The notes under the pieces: model-generated | What the model saw: the letters and a program-made list of their open reading frames with translations, nothing else | Databases searched by the model: none | What the model was told of the DNA's origin: nothing | Shown here: in pieces, positions 30,811 through 41,862 of the stretch | Layout of the letters: the number at the start of each line of letters is the position of its first letter | How positions within the stretch are numbered: position 1 is the first letter of the stretch | Made by a program: the position numbers and the translations under genes | DNA from: Paragorgia papillata | Taxonomy: Eukaryota > Cnidaria > Anthozoa > Scleralcyonacea > Coralliidae | NCBI GenBank assembly: GCA_035771165.1 | Contig: JAWNZC010000320.1 | Location: 1,321,001 to 1,385,000 of the forward strand | Reading direction: 5' to 3' | Length of the DNA: 64,000 nt

Positions 30811-31148
30811 AGTACGATGTTGAAATGTGTCTTGTCTCTTGTAATATTCGTAAACATATATGAAATAAAACTCCGATTCGATTCTATATGACTGGTCAAA
30901 TTTTTGTTAAAAATGGTACAAACCCCGCTTCGTAGATAAAACAATGCGAGACATGAAAGTTTGTTAAAAATAATTTATTGAATGTCTTTTTTTGTTTTCA
31001 CACACACTCACACACAAACATATATAAGATGGAGTACATCTAAAATGAAACAGAAGTAAATTGGGATAAGTATAGAACCGTAGAACGTAATATTTTGTTG
31101 GTTTTTTTAAATGCAACAATTGAGACTTATGTAATTCCAACAGATTAC

Positions 31149-31679
31149 TTACTCATAGCGTACTGCTTTAAGTTCTCGCCAGAACCGGTATGCACACAAA
31201 AACTCGTCCAACCTGGGGGTCTGGAGTTCTAAAACAAACGAGAAAGCTTGCCATGAGTAAACGAGTAATGACTGACTATTTTACTGGGAAAAAGATAGGG
31301 TCAACACTTCAAACAGGTTAAAAGACAGTGATCAGTGCTAACAAACAAGCTCATAGACAAATTTACCACAAGAGTGCAATTAGCCAAAAACATACAAACA
31401 AAATATTTTCTATTACTTACTTGCATATGGGGCAACAGAACGTCCCCTGGAAAACGTGAAGACTCGACAGGTGTGTCGAGTGCCCACAGATCAGTGTATA
31501 TACATGCTCCCCACAGTTTCGATCTGGACAAGGTTCTGCTACTGTAAAATACAAAAGGAAAAGGAAAGATATTTAAGTATATAATTTCTGTAATAATAAA
31601 ATAGTACAACTATGCTAACATTCAATACGGCCACACGAATGAACTCCTCATACTTACCAATTAGTTCGACGGAGGACAT
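31149..31679 (-). pseudogene. Three-exon RING-like protein (Polinton C), frameshift in exon 3
   Basis: Exon 1 is 31658-31679, exon 2 is 31421-31541 (acceptor TTGTATTTTACAG, donor GTAAGT), exon 3 is 31228 down to 31149 (acceptor TTTGTTTTAG). Joined exons 1 and 2 are in frame and give ligands CPDRNC, CGHSTH and CCPIC. Exon 3 keeps LDEFLC and FWRELK, but an extra C in a CCCCC run near 31216 shifts the frame. Intron positions and phases equal those in A (9986-10418), and protein divergence between the copies is substantial, so the splice sites have been held by selection. Confidence 0.75.
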
Positions 31680-31977
31680 TTTTAATTTAGTTTTCTTCTT
31701 CTAGTTTTTCCCTAGCTTCTTTACATGTTGAAAATGAAATTGACTGTTCGAACGCGGTGTTTAGTACTCGCTTATGTTTGGGTCTGTTGGCTGACAACAA
31801 GCTTTGTTTATGACACGTGTCCTTTTTTTTTTTTGCATGTTTTTGTTTTTTTTGTTTTTAATTTTTAACTGGTATGGATTGATAATGAGAGCCGTAGTTT
31901 AATCATTCACGCAGACGCCAAAGTTTATAAAACTAAATCAATATTAAAGTTGAATAGGAATACGTCAATTCCCATCA

Positions 31978-32065
31978 TTATCGGGAAATGTAGAGAGAGA
32001 TGCATTGCTAGGAAGCGTCAGGTAAAAATGTGTTCTGTCCATTGTGATCATACAAAGAGTAATAA
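31978..32065 (-). pseudogene. Penton N-terminal remnant at the deletion joint of C
   Basis: About 88 bases match 22007-22095 of A (start of the penton-like gene), including GGGAAATGTAGAGAGAGATG. The sequence immediately left (to 31975) matches the A left module near 10790, so the joint marks an 11-kb internal deletion. Confidence 0.75.
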
Positions 32066-32089
32066 AAGAAACACAACACAAACACTGGT

Positions 32090-32390
32090 TTAAAAACGAT
32101 TTATTTCAGAAGCAGTAACCCATGAATTAAATTTGTTAGGGTAACCTAACCATTTTACAAAATATTGTACATGTTTCCCTTTTCCTTGCTGCTTTAGAAT
32201 CTTCTCTATTTCATAAGTATCGTCATGCTTGATGACCTTCTGAAGTTCTTTCTCGTAAAATGTTCCTTGGAGCTCTTCACCATCGAAATCTTTAATCTTG
32301 TAGACAGGAGGTCGTCGCGGTATTGTCTTGCTTTTTGTGAATATCTCTTTTGAAAAATTGGGCAAATATCCTTTTTCGAATTTACGCTTA
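32090..32390 (-). pseudogene. Integrase C-terminus with chromodomain (Polinton C)
   Basis: About 100 codons nearly identical to the end of the A integrase (YEIEKILKQQGKGKHVQYF, then LGYPNKFNSWVTASEINRF). The gene is cut at 32390 by insertion E1; the sequence resumes at 51562. The cut falls in CGCTTA/ATCTTGC, and the two bases TA are duplicated at the borders. Confidence 0.92.
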
Positions 32391-33185
32391 CACAGCAAAA
32401 AATAATTTTCTTATTTTAAGAAAATTTTCTTAAACCAAGAAAAAATTTTCTTGGGAGAATAACAAGAAAATGTTCTTAAGAAAAGTTTCTTGAGAAAATT
32501 TACTTAAATTAAGAAAACAATTTTCTTAATTTAAAGACACATTTCTTATTTCAAGAATTATTTTACTTAAAACAAGAAATTTTTCCTGCGAGAATAACAA
32601 GAATATTACCATGAAATTAAATATGAAATTAAATATTAAGCATTATATTTATAACCGATATAGACACAGATAATTAGTTCAGAGAAAATATGTTGGAAAA
32701 TTATGTTTTGTATTTCACAATATAAGAAAATAACACAATACAAATATAAAATAAGTAAACATATATAGTAACATACAATATTTTAAGTTACTGTATATAT
32801 ATAGAGAGAGAGAGAGAGTTGTGGTTACTATTTTACATCTTAACTTGTGTCATTTTTATAATTTTGGTAAGATAATAGTAATGCTTTAAATGAAACAGAC
32901 ATGTCATTCGGGAAATTGCGGTCTTCGAAAGCATAATACTGTAAAATGTTTAATCCAATCTCATTGTATCTCGGATAATCAAAATCTAACAGATAGAATG
33001 TCGCCAAATATGCAACAACAGCTTCAACCAACTTCTTAACTTCGGTCGTAAACAGGATTGTTTTTCCTACAACCATATAACAACTTTCCTGGACTAGCAG
33101 CAACACAGGCACATTTCCAGCACGTTTAGCACGCCAAGTGTCTGGATCCTCGTGATTCTTGAAATAAGAAAGATTATTATAGAAG

Positions 33186-33190
<5 letters not shown>

Positions 33191-33216
<26 letters not shown>

Positions 33217-33411
33217 ATCTACAGACACGGTGTTTCGCTGTACAACAGCTCATCAGTGTAGCTTGGAACAATCTGAATGAATTTCACCAATTACTTATAC
33301 ACATGCGATCGTCGGTGACAACCGCATGTGGGAAAGCATCGGTGAAATACATTCAGATAGCGCGAAGTGCGCATGGGCCCAGAGTGCTCAAATATATATA
33401 TATATATATAG
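33191..33411. repeat. TA-flanked short retroelement-like insert
   Basis: (TA)n runs at about 33191-33213 and 33393-33410 bound a 180-base unit that contains GGTGTTTCGCTGTACAACAG and CTCATCAGTGTAGC. The layout resembles ends of Penelope-like or other microsatellite-targeting elements. It interrupts the E1 gene. Confidence 0.45.
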
Positions 33412-33559
33412 TTCCCCAGCAAGAACCATTGTTCGAGCCATAACTAAAGCCATGTTCTGACTATTATCTGTTAAAAGAAAAATAGTACATAGAGAAAAAT
33501 ATACGTGGTCACATTAATTACAGATATATTCCATATAATGACCCTCCACGGGAAAACGT

Positions 33560-33970
33560 ACGTTAACGCTTTCACAAACGGTTTGCAAAAACCGTTCGTA
33601 GAGCGTTTGTTATCCGTTCAAACGCTTTGTAGTTATCGTTTAAACGGATTGAGTAACCGTTTAGCCATTCATCATTTGCCGTTCAAACGCTTCACTTTAA
33701 AACGTTCAAACGCTCTGCCTAAAACGTTCAAACGCTCTGTCTAAAACGTTCAAACGCTCTGTCTAAAACGTTTAAACGCTCTGCCCAAACCGTTTGAACG
33801 CTAAGCTTATACCGTTCAAACGTTTTGTCTAAAGCGTTCGAACGCTCTGCCCAAACCGTTTGAACGCTAGGCTTATACCGTTCAAACGTTTTGTCTAAAG
33901 CGTTCGAACGCTTTACTCAAAACGTTTGGACGCTTAACTTTGCTTAAACCGTTTAACGCTTTGCCATCGT
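33560..33970. repeat. Left CGTTCAAACG array of E2
   Basis: About 18 units, for example AAAACGTTCAAACGCTCTGT, tandemly arranged with variation. Each unit is centred on a near-palindromic decamer that can be read as a binding site, perhaps for the E2 transposase (inference). Frames through it are repeat artefacts. Confidence 0.8.
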
Positions 33971-34544
33971 TTAATTTTAACCATATGATCTTATTATTAT
34001 AACTATGATCATTTATTAAATCTTGAAACAGTTGAAACACGAGGTGTATATATATATATATATATATATACAAATGTATATATAAGGAACGGCGACTATA
34101 TGGACTCGCGTTACACACTCATCTCAAGTTTAGTCGTGTTTGCTTCTATTTATCTCCAATGGTCTAATGCCATTGGTAAATCGAAGCCACGTTAGTTTGG
34201 AATATTATTTTAAAGTAATATAATTTTATTGTGAATTGTGAAACGCTTCGGAAATCAGCGTAATCGGACTACCTCACTGCGGGATTCTACTAATTACCTG
34301 TTGTCTTGAAAAAACCCATTTTTTCTCGCGGTGGGATTTAAAAAGCTATTATTTGCACTAATCAAAAGGCAAGCTAGTTTAGTCTTCGTCCAGTATCTAG
34401 ACGAAAAAAATGTCCGTCGCGAAAATGCACACAGCTTCGCTGACTAATTATTGGTTTAGAGTGGTTTGACCAAGTTGCATTATAGTGACGTCAATTAACG
34501 CACGATTAGAACGTAATCTTGTTAATTTGAATTTGAATTTATTT

Positions 34545-34905
34545 GAATTTAATAAGTTCGTCAAAGAATATTTACATTCATGACAGGTGAAAGAGACAGG
34601 ACACATGTCCCAATTGATATCATCCACCCTACATACAATATGTTATTACTAAAATGTCAAAATAAATAAAATATATTACAATAAAATCTTGTAAAACAGA
34701 TTTCATGCACGTTCATGTAAATTCAGAGTTGAATTTCTTGAAGTAATAATCCTGCAGTTTTGTTTTAAAGGAAGTTATAGTATCAGTAGCCTTTAATAAA
34801 CTCGGTAATTTATTCCATAGGGAAATTACACGATTAAAAAGAATATGATAGCCAAGCGCAGACAAACACCTGGAAGATGTTGCTGTATAAGTATTGCGAC
34901 GAAAC
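34545..34905 (-). pseudogene. Non-LTR retrotransposon 3' fragment
   Basis: On the minus strand this encodes FNRVISLWNKLPSLLKATD and TSFKTKLQDYYF, the typical C-terminal end of CR1/L2/RTE-type reverse-transcriptase proteins, followed by an AT-rich tail (TTTGAATTTG repeats at 34530-34555). The rest of the element is missing (5' truncation). Confidence 0.65.
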
Positions 34906-35178
34906 GTTAGACTTAATATTAAATAATATGAACTTTACCTGTTTTATGATTTTTTATTCATGCCGACGTTAAATCAGTTATATTGTGTTATATCTGCACT
35001 GAACTTAGTTATAATGAATCTAAAACAAGGTGTTAAGTACATGATGAGTTCGATGTTTGAAACGTTTTAGTTAATTAAGGTCGACCCTAATATTAAATGC
35101 GACGACCGGTGCGTTAAGTTCGACTCTGGTTCGACGCGGTTTTAAAAGTCGAACTTACCACTGATGTGCCGAACCTAA

Positions 35179-36024
35179 GGCCTGGTTTAGACGTCGAAGT
35201 TCCGTCGCATTTAATTCGTCGAATTTAATGCGACGATTATGCGACAGAAGTGACACAGTTCGGTTTAGACGTCGAATTTAATGTGTCGCATTTAATGTTA
35301 CGGTTGAAATTTAACGCCAAATAGCTCTTTCACGTTGGTGTTTCGAGTTTCGAATTACCGCGCCTTCCAATTTGCATGGCACCCAGCTGTTAAGAGAAAC
35401 GCCATGTTTTTATCTTCAAGTGAGTATATCAAAAAGCTAAAACACAAAGAAGACCTTCAGATGCTCTCTGTGTTTCAACATATGTTGTTAAACCATGGCG
35501 TTGGTCGCCCGTTTGTCGTTAGTGAATGTATAAGCTTTCGCTTAAAGCTCTCTCATTCTTAAAACTCGATTAATGTGTTGCTTTCGGCTAGTTCGACAGT
35601 TTTCTTCAGCCAAAAATTCCAATACCTTTAGCAAGTAACCCTTTATTGCCACCCAACTTCATACTAATTGTTTTCGTCCGTCACAAAACATTCTGGACGA
35701 TACAAACAAGTACGACATGTTGAAAATGATCTTCGTGGGGTCCACGAACTGTAAAATTGTTGGGTATTGAGGGATATTGTAGGATAGAAAAAGTGATTAT
35801 AATAATTTATGCATTTTATTCGACTGCATTTTATGCGACGTCTAAATCAACGTCGCATTTCCGTCGAATTATGCGACACAGCTCGTCGCATAATTCGACA
35901 GCGTCGAATTAAATGCGACGCGTCGAATAAAATCAGTTTAGACGTTGCATTTCCGTGGGATAAAATTGGTCGCATTAAATGCGACGAATTAAATGCGACG
36001 GAACTTCGACGTCTAAACCAAGCC
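35179..36024. mobile_element. Small TIR element (0.85 kb)
   Basis: The ends GGCCTGGTTTAGACGTCGAA (35179) and reverse complement (ending 36024, one mismatch) continue as an inverted repeat rich in GTCGAATTTAATGCGACG units. The interior has no convincing gene; the 75-codon frames at 35335 and 35809 lack motifs. Related termini occur at 36777, 39985 and 62131, so several members of this MITE group are present. Confidence 0.7.
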
Positions 36025-36539
36025 TTATACAAATGACCAAAACAACTAGTTTGTCTAGTTTTCTCGCCGTAATGCGAGCTCAAAACATGAAACTTAATAC
36101 GTACCGAGGTCTCTTCGAGTAAATATGGACACGAGAAGAGATTATTACTGTTTATGTTGCGAACAAATTACGAAATATAAGTGCATAATCTTGTAGCGCA
36201 CCGGTACAGTATATATGTGACCAATGCGCTGAGTTCGAAGAAGATGAAGAAGTCAATCGGACGGCGCGCAGAGATGAGCGTCGCATTTAACTGACAACAA
36301 GCCTTCAAGTTCAATCATCTTCTACTCACAGTTATTCTGTTTACTTTCCCCGCTCTCTTCTGATTTACCGTCGCCTTTTTCCGATAAAAAAATAATGAGA
36401 AGGTAAGCCGTAGACAAGAAAAACGAACCTCATGGGACTCATGGCACATTATTCATATCTCGCTAAACAAGCATGAGTTGAATTATTAATTGAATTTCAT
36501 TCTAATTTTTTTCAACCTAGAACTGAACCCAATCCACAC

Positions 36540-37033
36540 CTAAACCAAACTTTTATCCTAACCGTCATTCTAACCTTTTCCTAACCCTAACCCCTAACCC
36601 CAACCCTTACTTGCGAGACATAAATCAAAACCAACGAATGTTCGCCCCTAGCAATTTAATAGTTCGAGTGTTCGACCATTAGGTTCAACGTTTGAAACCA
36701 ACGTTGAACTTTCTCGAATTTAATATGATTAGGTTCGGCGCATGATAAGTTCGACGTTTGAACTAGGCCTGATATATACAAAGTGATGAAATAGCCTATA
36801 TATTAAATTGGTACCTTCTATCGGGTCTCGGTCCTCCCGTGTTGAAATCCAATTATAAGATGTTTGACCATGCACCATTTGCCTCGACTATAGACACAAA
36901 TACGGGATTTGCTGTCCTTGTCATCTCCAGTAGAATAAAATAACAAAATGTCCTAAGTGTCTCCATGGTAGTAAATCAGCAATCCAAGTGATCGGCAACA
37001 ATGTGTTGCGCTACGGAGACTATAATTTGGTAT
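36540..37033. repeat. Left arm of a large inverted repeat (E3)
   Basis: This matches 39668-40200 in reverse complement over roughly 450 bases with small gaps. The outer end contains a telomere-like tract CCCTAACCCCTAACCCC (36580-36605), and the inner end has ACGGAGACTATAATTTGGTA. The arms frame a 2.6-kb centre with a SINE and a LINE. Either a foldback element or an inverted duplication. Confidence 0.75.
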
Positions 37034-37245
37034 CAGTCAATTTATCCACGGAAAAGCTGTTTCCCGTCGGAAATTACTATGCATTTTTAACGAACAGGAA
37101 AAGTACCAGAAGTGCGAAGGTGAAGCTTATGGCGCCCTATCGGCTTGTGTATAATTATCCTACTATTCAAGCTTGTCATGTAGTGTTAATTGAGACGCTC
37201 AAGAATCTAAAGTACCGACTTTAAGACTACGCACAAGACAAACCC

Positions 37246-37641
37246 GGGAGCACAGGTGGCGTGTGCTGTTAGCGCGCTGCCTCTCACCAATAGTTAAGCC
37301 CGGTCGGACGGGGTTAGTACTTGGATGGGTGACCGTCTGGGAATAACCTCGTTCTCGAGCTTGGACCATGTGAGTAGAGTTTAGTTGATCTCTCCTGTGC
37401 TTCGAGGGTTTTTCGCCGGGTTCTCCGGTTTTCCTCCCTCCGTAAAATCAACACCTAGGTCTTAGTTGAGATCCGTGGTCTGAACTGTGTTGTTGGCGGC
37501 AGCATAATGCGCCTTTGATATGCCTCAACACGGCCACGGTGAAAATTCCTAAATTGCCTGATAAGCCACCCATAACATTGTAATGCGCATTTGATCATAT
37601 CCACATGTTAATTTGCGCAATAGAAATATTAAATCATTAAA
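37246..37641 (+). repeat. 5S rRNA-derived SINE
   Basis: 37296-37365 is the 3' half of a 5S rRNA-like sequence (GGTTAGTACTTGGATGGGTG, then ACCGTCTGGGAATA), the region holding the internal pol III promoter. Upstream is a short unrelated head with GTTAGCGCGCTGCCTCTCAC. Downstream is a body with TTCTCCGGTTTTCCTCCCTC. The last 75 bases (ATGCGCATTTGATCATAT onward) match the 3' tail of the LINE 240 bases away. It is not a functional 5S gene, since the 5' half is missing. Confidence 0.75.
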
Positions 37642-37879
37642 CCCGAATACGAATTTTTATTATCCATTACGGGCATTGTGACCACCTGCAGAATACGTGT
37701 TGCAGGGGGATAAAGCGTATTTCTTTAAACCTTGTTATTAAATTCGTATAGACTATAAGAAAGAAGAAAGATTTTATGTCCTCAACTTTTGCCAATCCGG
37801 TGTGGTGTTTGAGATTGTCTTGCCTATACGATAATTGTGTTAATTGTCTGTTTAGTATACTTGTCTAAAGATAATAATA

Positions 37880-39493
37880 ATAATAATAATATTTAATATT
37901 TCTATTGCACGATTTTACATATGTATATGATCAAGTGCGCATTACAATATAGAGGTTATTTACAAGATAGAATATCAATAAAATATTTACAAGATAAAAT
38001 TATAATTAACAATTTTAATAATAAGCCTTCTTAAAAAGATGCGTCTTAATTAGCACTTTAAATTTAATAAAATTGTCCTCTTGGCGAATGTCAATTGGTA
38101 AACTATTCCAGAGCTTTGTCGCCGCAACTGAAAATGAACGATCGCCCAGAGTCTTCTTGGTTTTGAAAGTGGTTGGTTGTAATAATAGACCAGAGTACGA
38201 ACGCAGACTATACTTGCATTGTTTCCTGATTGCAACTAAATCACAAATATATTTCGGTGCAAGTCCATAGATTGCTTTAAATGTTATAATAATAATTTTA
38301 AAGTCAATTCTGAACTTAATAGGTAGCCAGTGCAAGGAATATAGGACTGGAGTAATATGGCAATATCTTGGTGTATGACTTATAAGCCTCGCAGCTGTGT
38401 TCTGAAGCCGTTGTAACTTGCTTAAATAGACTTCAGGTAAACCATATAATAAGCTGTTGCAATAGTCAATGCGCTGTATGACATAGGCATGAACCAGTTT
38501 CTGTGCTGTCTCTTCACTTAAATATTTCCTTATGCGCCTGATATTGTTAATATGATAGTACGCTGCTGAACACGTTTTATTAATATGAGTTCGAAGGTTT
38601 AGATTATTGTCGAACCATACTCCAAGGTTTTTTACCACAGGAACTTTCCCGACTTCAGTACCTCCGATCATGATATTATTGATATCAACTTTAGCAAGCT
38701 GTGGGTTGGTACCAACAATCATGAATTCCGTTTTTCCATTGTTCATCCATAATTTAATCCATTACCATCCATGATTGAATGTCACGAATGCATAGCTCCA
38801 TCGCTTTAACAGCCGATTGTTGACTTGCCTCAGAGTCTGGTCTAAACGATATATAAAGTTGCGAATCGTCTGCATAAGCATGAGCGTCAGGAAGATGATA
38901 CTTGATCACTTCAAATAATTTACTAGCGTATATGGTGAATAAGAGTGGACCTAAACAGGACCCTTGTGGGACACCGAAATTTAGTGGAAATCTGTCAGAA
39001 AGGTGACCATCCACATAAATTCGCTGTGATCTATTGGACAGATACGATGTAAACCACCCCAAAACAGCTCCCTTGATCCCAAAAGTAGTTTCAATCCGCG
39101 ATAGCAGAATCTGTGAGTCGACGGTGTCGAAGGCAGCACTTAGGTCGAGAAATACTACCAAAGTGAGTTGTTGCCGATCCATATTCATCAACAGATCATT
39201 GTGGACCTTTAATAATGCAGTTTCGGTGCTGTGACCTTGACGGTATGCACTCTGAAGTAATGGATACAGGTCAAAACGCATCATGTGGTCGTGCATTTGA
39301 TCAAACACTGCTCGTTCCACGAGTTTTGAGACAAACTGTAAATTACTAATCGGTCTTAAATTTGAGAACATGTTATCTAAACCAATTTTTTTCAGAAGAG
39401 GAATGACGAGGGCTTCTTTCCACAAATCGGGAAACTGGCCGATAGACAATGATGTGTTAACTATACTCTTGATAACGGGCAACAAAACATCTA
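37880..39493 (-). mobile_element. L2/CR1-like non-LTR retrotransposon, 5'-truncated
   Basis: Two minus-strand frames of 243 codons each, 39485-38754 and 38746-38015, form one reverse transcriptase gene separated by a single-base frameshift next to a TAA at 38754. Seen: DLSAAFDTVD (domain with first catalytic Asp), GVPQGSCLGPLLF and AYADDSQLYISF (catalytic YADD), then a thumb and C-terminal segment ending KTHLFKKAYY. The endonuclease part is missing. The 3' end shares its tail with the SINE at 37246-37641 and finishes in an AAT-type microsatellite (37869-37892). Recent copy, but defective. Confidence 0.88.
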
Positions 39494-39667
39494 GCCTTAA
39501 AGATTTTAAGGCTATGATCTTATAAAAGCCAGTTATGTATTTGCAGGTTTTGTTTCTTGTAGGTTCAATTTGACGCGCCTATATAATTCCCTAAAATTCG
39601 TAAGTTCAATTTGACGCGCCTATAATTCCCTAAAATTCCCGGAACAGGACACTCTCATCATAACAAG

Positions 39668-40200
39668 TGATATCAAATTATAGTCTCCGTAGCGTCTCAC
39701 TGGCGATCAGAATGAATCGATGAAAATAAATCTGGACGTGTGTCATCGAGTCTGTTGTTGCCGATCACTTGGATAGCTGACTTACTACCATGGAGAAACT
39801 TAGGACATTTTGTTATTTTATTCTACTGGAGATGACAAGGAAAGCAAATCCCGTATTTGTTTCTATAATCGAAGCAAATGGTGCATGGTCAAACATCTTA
39901 TAATTGGATTTCAACACGGGAGGACCGAGACCCGATAGAAGGCACCAATTTAATATATAGGCTATTTCATCACTTTGTATATATCAGGCCTAGTTCAAAC
40001 GTCGAACTTATCATGTGCCGAACCTAATTATATTAAATTCGAGAAAGTTCAACGTTGGTTTCAAACGTCGAACGTAATGGTCGAACACTCGAACTATTAA
40101 ATTCTAGGGGCGAACATTCGTTGGTTTTGATTTATGTCTCGCAAGTAAGGGTTGGGGTTAGGGTTTAGGGTTAGGAAAAGGTTGGAATGACGGTTAGTTC
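39668..40200. repeat. Right arm of the large inverted repeat (E3)
   Basis: Reverse complement of 36540-37033, with about 60 bases more at the inner end. The telomere-like tract GGGTTAGGGTTTAGGGTTAGG is mostly kept at 40150-40175. Short units with TTCAATTTGACGCGCCTATA repeat at 39567, 39605 and 40215. Confidence 0.75.
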
Positions 40201-40479
40201 TCTAAAATTCGTAGGTTCAATTTGACGCGCCTATAATTCCCTAAAATTCCTTTATTAAAGTGTTGGGCAAAACAACTTATCTCTTTCGGAACAGGAAACT
40301 CTCATCATAACAAGTGGAACCGTATAGCGTAAGCAACAGTAAAATACTAAACTCTGTTAGGTCACTGAGAAGCTATACACCTACCCAAAAGAGTTAAGGA
40401 TGTAGTTTTTAAATGCTTACTAAGTTTCGCCGTGCCCGCCCTTAACAAGTAAAATGCGTCCAAAATAGTTTATAAACTA

Positions 40480-40860
40480 TTATAAACTATAAGCGTTTGT
40501 CCATTATGCCGTTCAAACGGTTGATTGAAAGCGTTAAAACGCTTCCCCAAAACCGTTCAAACGGCCGTGGATAATCGTTCAAACGGCCGTGGATAATCGT
40601 TCAAACGGCTGGGGTAAACCGTTCAAACAGCTACGGTAAACCGTTCAAACGGCTATGGTAAACCGTTCAAACGGCTGTCCAATTCCGTTCAAACGGTTCT
40701 TCAAAATCGTTCGAACGTTAGCCCAAAAGCGTTCAAACGGCCGCCTGAAACCGTTCGGGTTTTTTGGAAAGCCGTTTAACGCTTTTCAAGACCGTTCATC
40801 ATCCGTTTGCTATCCGTTTTTTTTTACCGTTCGAACGGAATATCGTTAACGTACGTTTCC
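40480..40860. repeat. Right CGTTCAAACG array of E2
   Basis: About 15 units such as AAACCGTTCAAACGGCTATG, in inverted relation to the left array. Unit phase and spacing differ from the left side, so the arrays have evolved separately. 40201-40479 shows no gene. Confidence 0.8.
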
Positions 40861-41089
40861 CCGTGGAGGGTCACATATTATTGTGCAATTTCATCTGTTT
40901 ATTTCACAAACACTAACACATAAACCAATTTTTACTACATACCTTTAATTCGTGCAAAAGCTCTATTGGCTTTTTAGGGGCGGCCTTTTGTTTTGTAAAC
41001 ACTAATGGCAGAAGCTTGAACACATGCAATATTTTAGCATCTGTAAAAATAAGAATTCAAAGTAACAAGTTTAATTAGTCAATTATATA

Positions 41090-41806
41090 TTTATATTTAT
41101 ATTTATATACATATTTACATACATACATATTTACATACATACATATTTACATACATACATATTTACATACATACATATTTACATACATACATATTTACAT
41201 ACATACATATTTACATACATACATATTTACATACATACATATTTACATACATACATATTTACATACATACATATTTACATACATACATATTTACATACAT
41301 ACATATTTACATACATTTATATTTACATACATTTATATTTATACATTTATATTTATACATTTATATTTATACATTTATATTTATACATTTATATTTATAC
41401 ATTTATATTTATACATTTATATTTATACATTTATATTTATACATTTATATTTATACATTTATATTTATACATTTATATTTATACATTTATATTTATACAT
41501 TTATATTTATACATTTATATTTATACATTTATATTTATACATTTATATTTATACATTTATATATATACATTTATATATATACATTTATATATATACATTT
41601 ATATATATACATTTATATATATATACATTTATATATATATACATTTATATATATACATTTATATATATACATTTATATATATACATTTATATATATATAT
41701 TTATATATATATATTTTATATATTTATATATATATATTTATATATATATATTTATATATATATATTTATATATATATATTTATATATATATTTATATATA
41801 TATATT

Positions 41807-41841
<35 letters not shown>

Positions 41842-41862
41842 ATTAGGTAAGTGTTCTCCGGA
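41090..41862. repeat. Stepwise-evolving AT minisatellite
   Basis: Four blocks follow each other: 16-base units ATATTTACATACATAC (41100-41320), 14-base units ATATTTATACATTT (41320-41555), ATATATATACATTT units (to about 41700), then TATATATATTTA units (to 41840). Each block can be derived from the previous one by a single change. It lies at the 3' end of the Penelope-like element a. Confidence 0.93.

Larger units (their letters stand above)
33540..40872. mobile_element. TIR element E2 with CGTTCAAACG arrays
   Basis: Both ends carry GACCCTCCACGGG followed by AAACGTACGTTAACG, in inverted orientation (33540 and 40872). Behind each terminus is an array of degenerate 20-25 base units built on the palindrome CGTTCAAACG (33560-33970 and 40480-40860). 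The flanking octamers CATATAAT and CATATTAT match at 7 of 8 positions, suggesting an 8-bp duplication as in hAT elements, but the alignment is off by one base. No transposase is recognisable; the interior is filled with other elements. Confidence 0.7.

Noticed and set aside
33560..33970. Regular short repeats that could suggest a CRISPR array
   Set aside because: Units are degenerate, contiguous palindromes without unique spacers, mirrored at 40480-40860, in eukaryotic transposon ends.
35335..36083. Frames of 75-78 codons inside the TIR element at 35179-36024
   Set aside because: They mostly translate inverted GTCGCATTT repeats; no conserved motif.
36580..36608. Telomere or chromosome end
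   Set aside because: Short, imperfect CCCTAA tracts present in both arms of an internal palindrome.
37296..37365. Functional 5S rRNA gene
   Set aside because: Only the 3' half is present, with an unrelated head and a LINE-type tail; it is a SINE.
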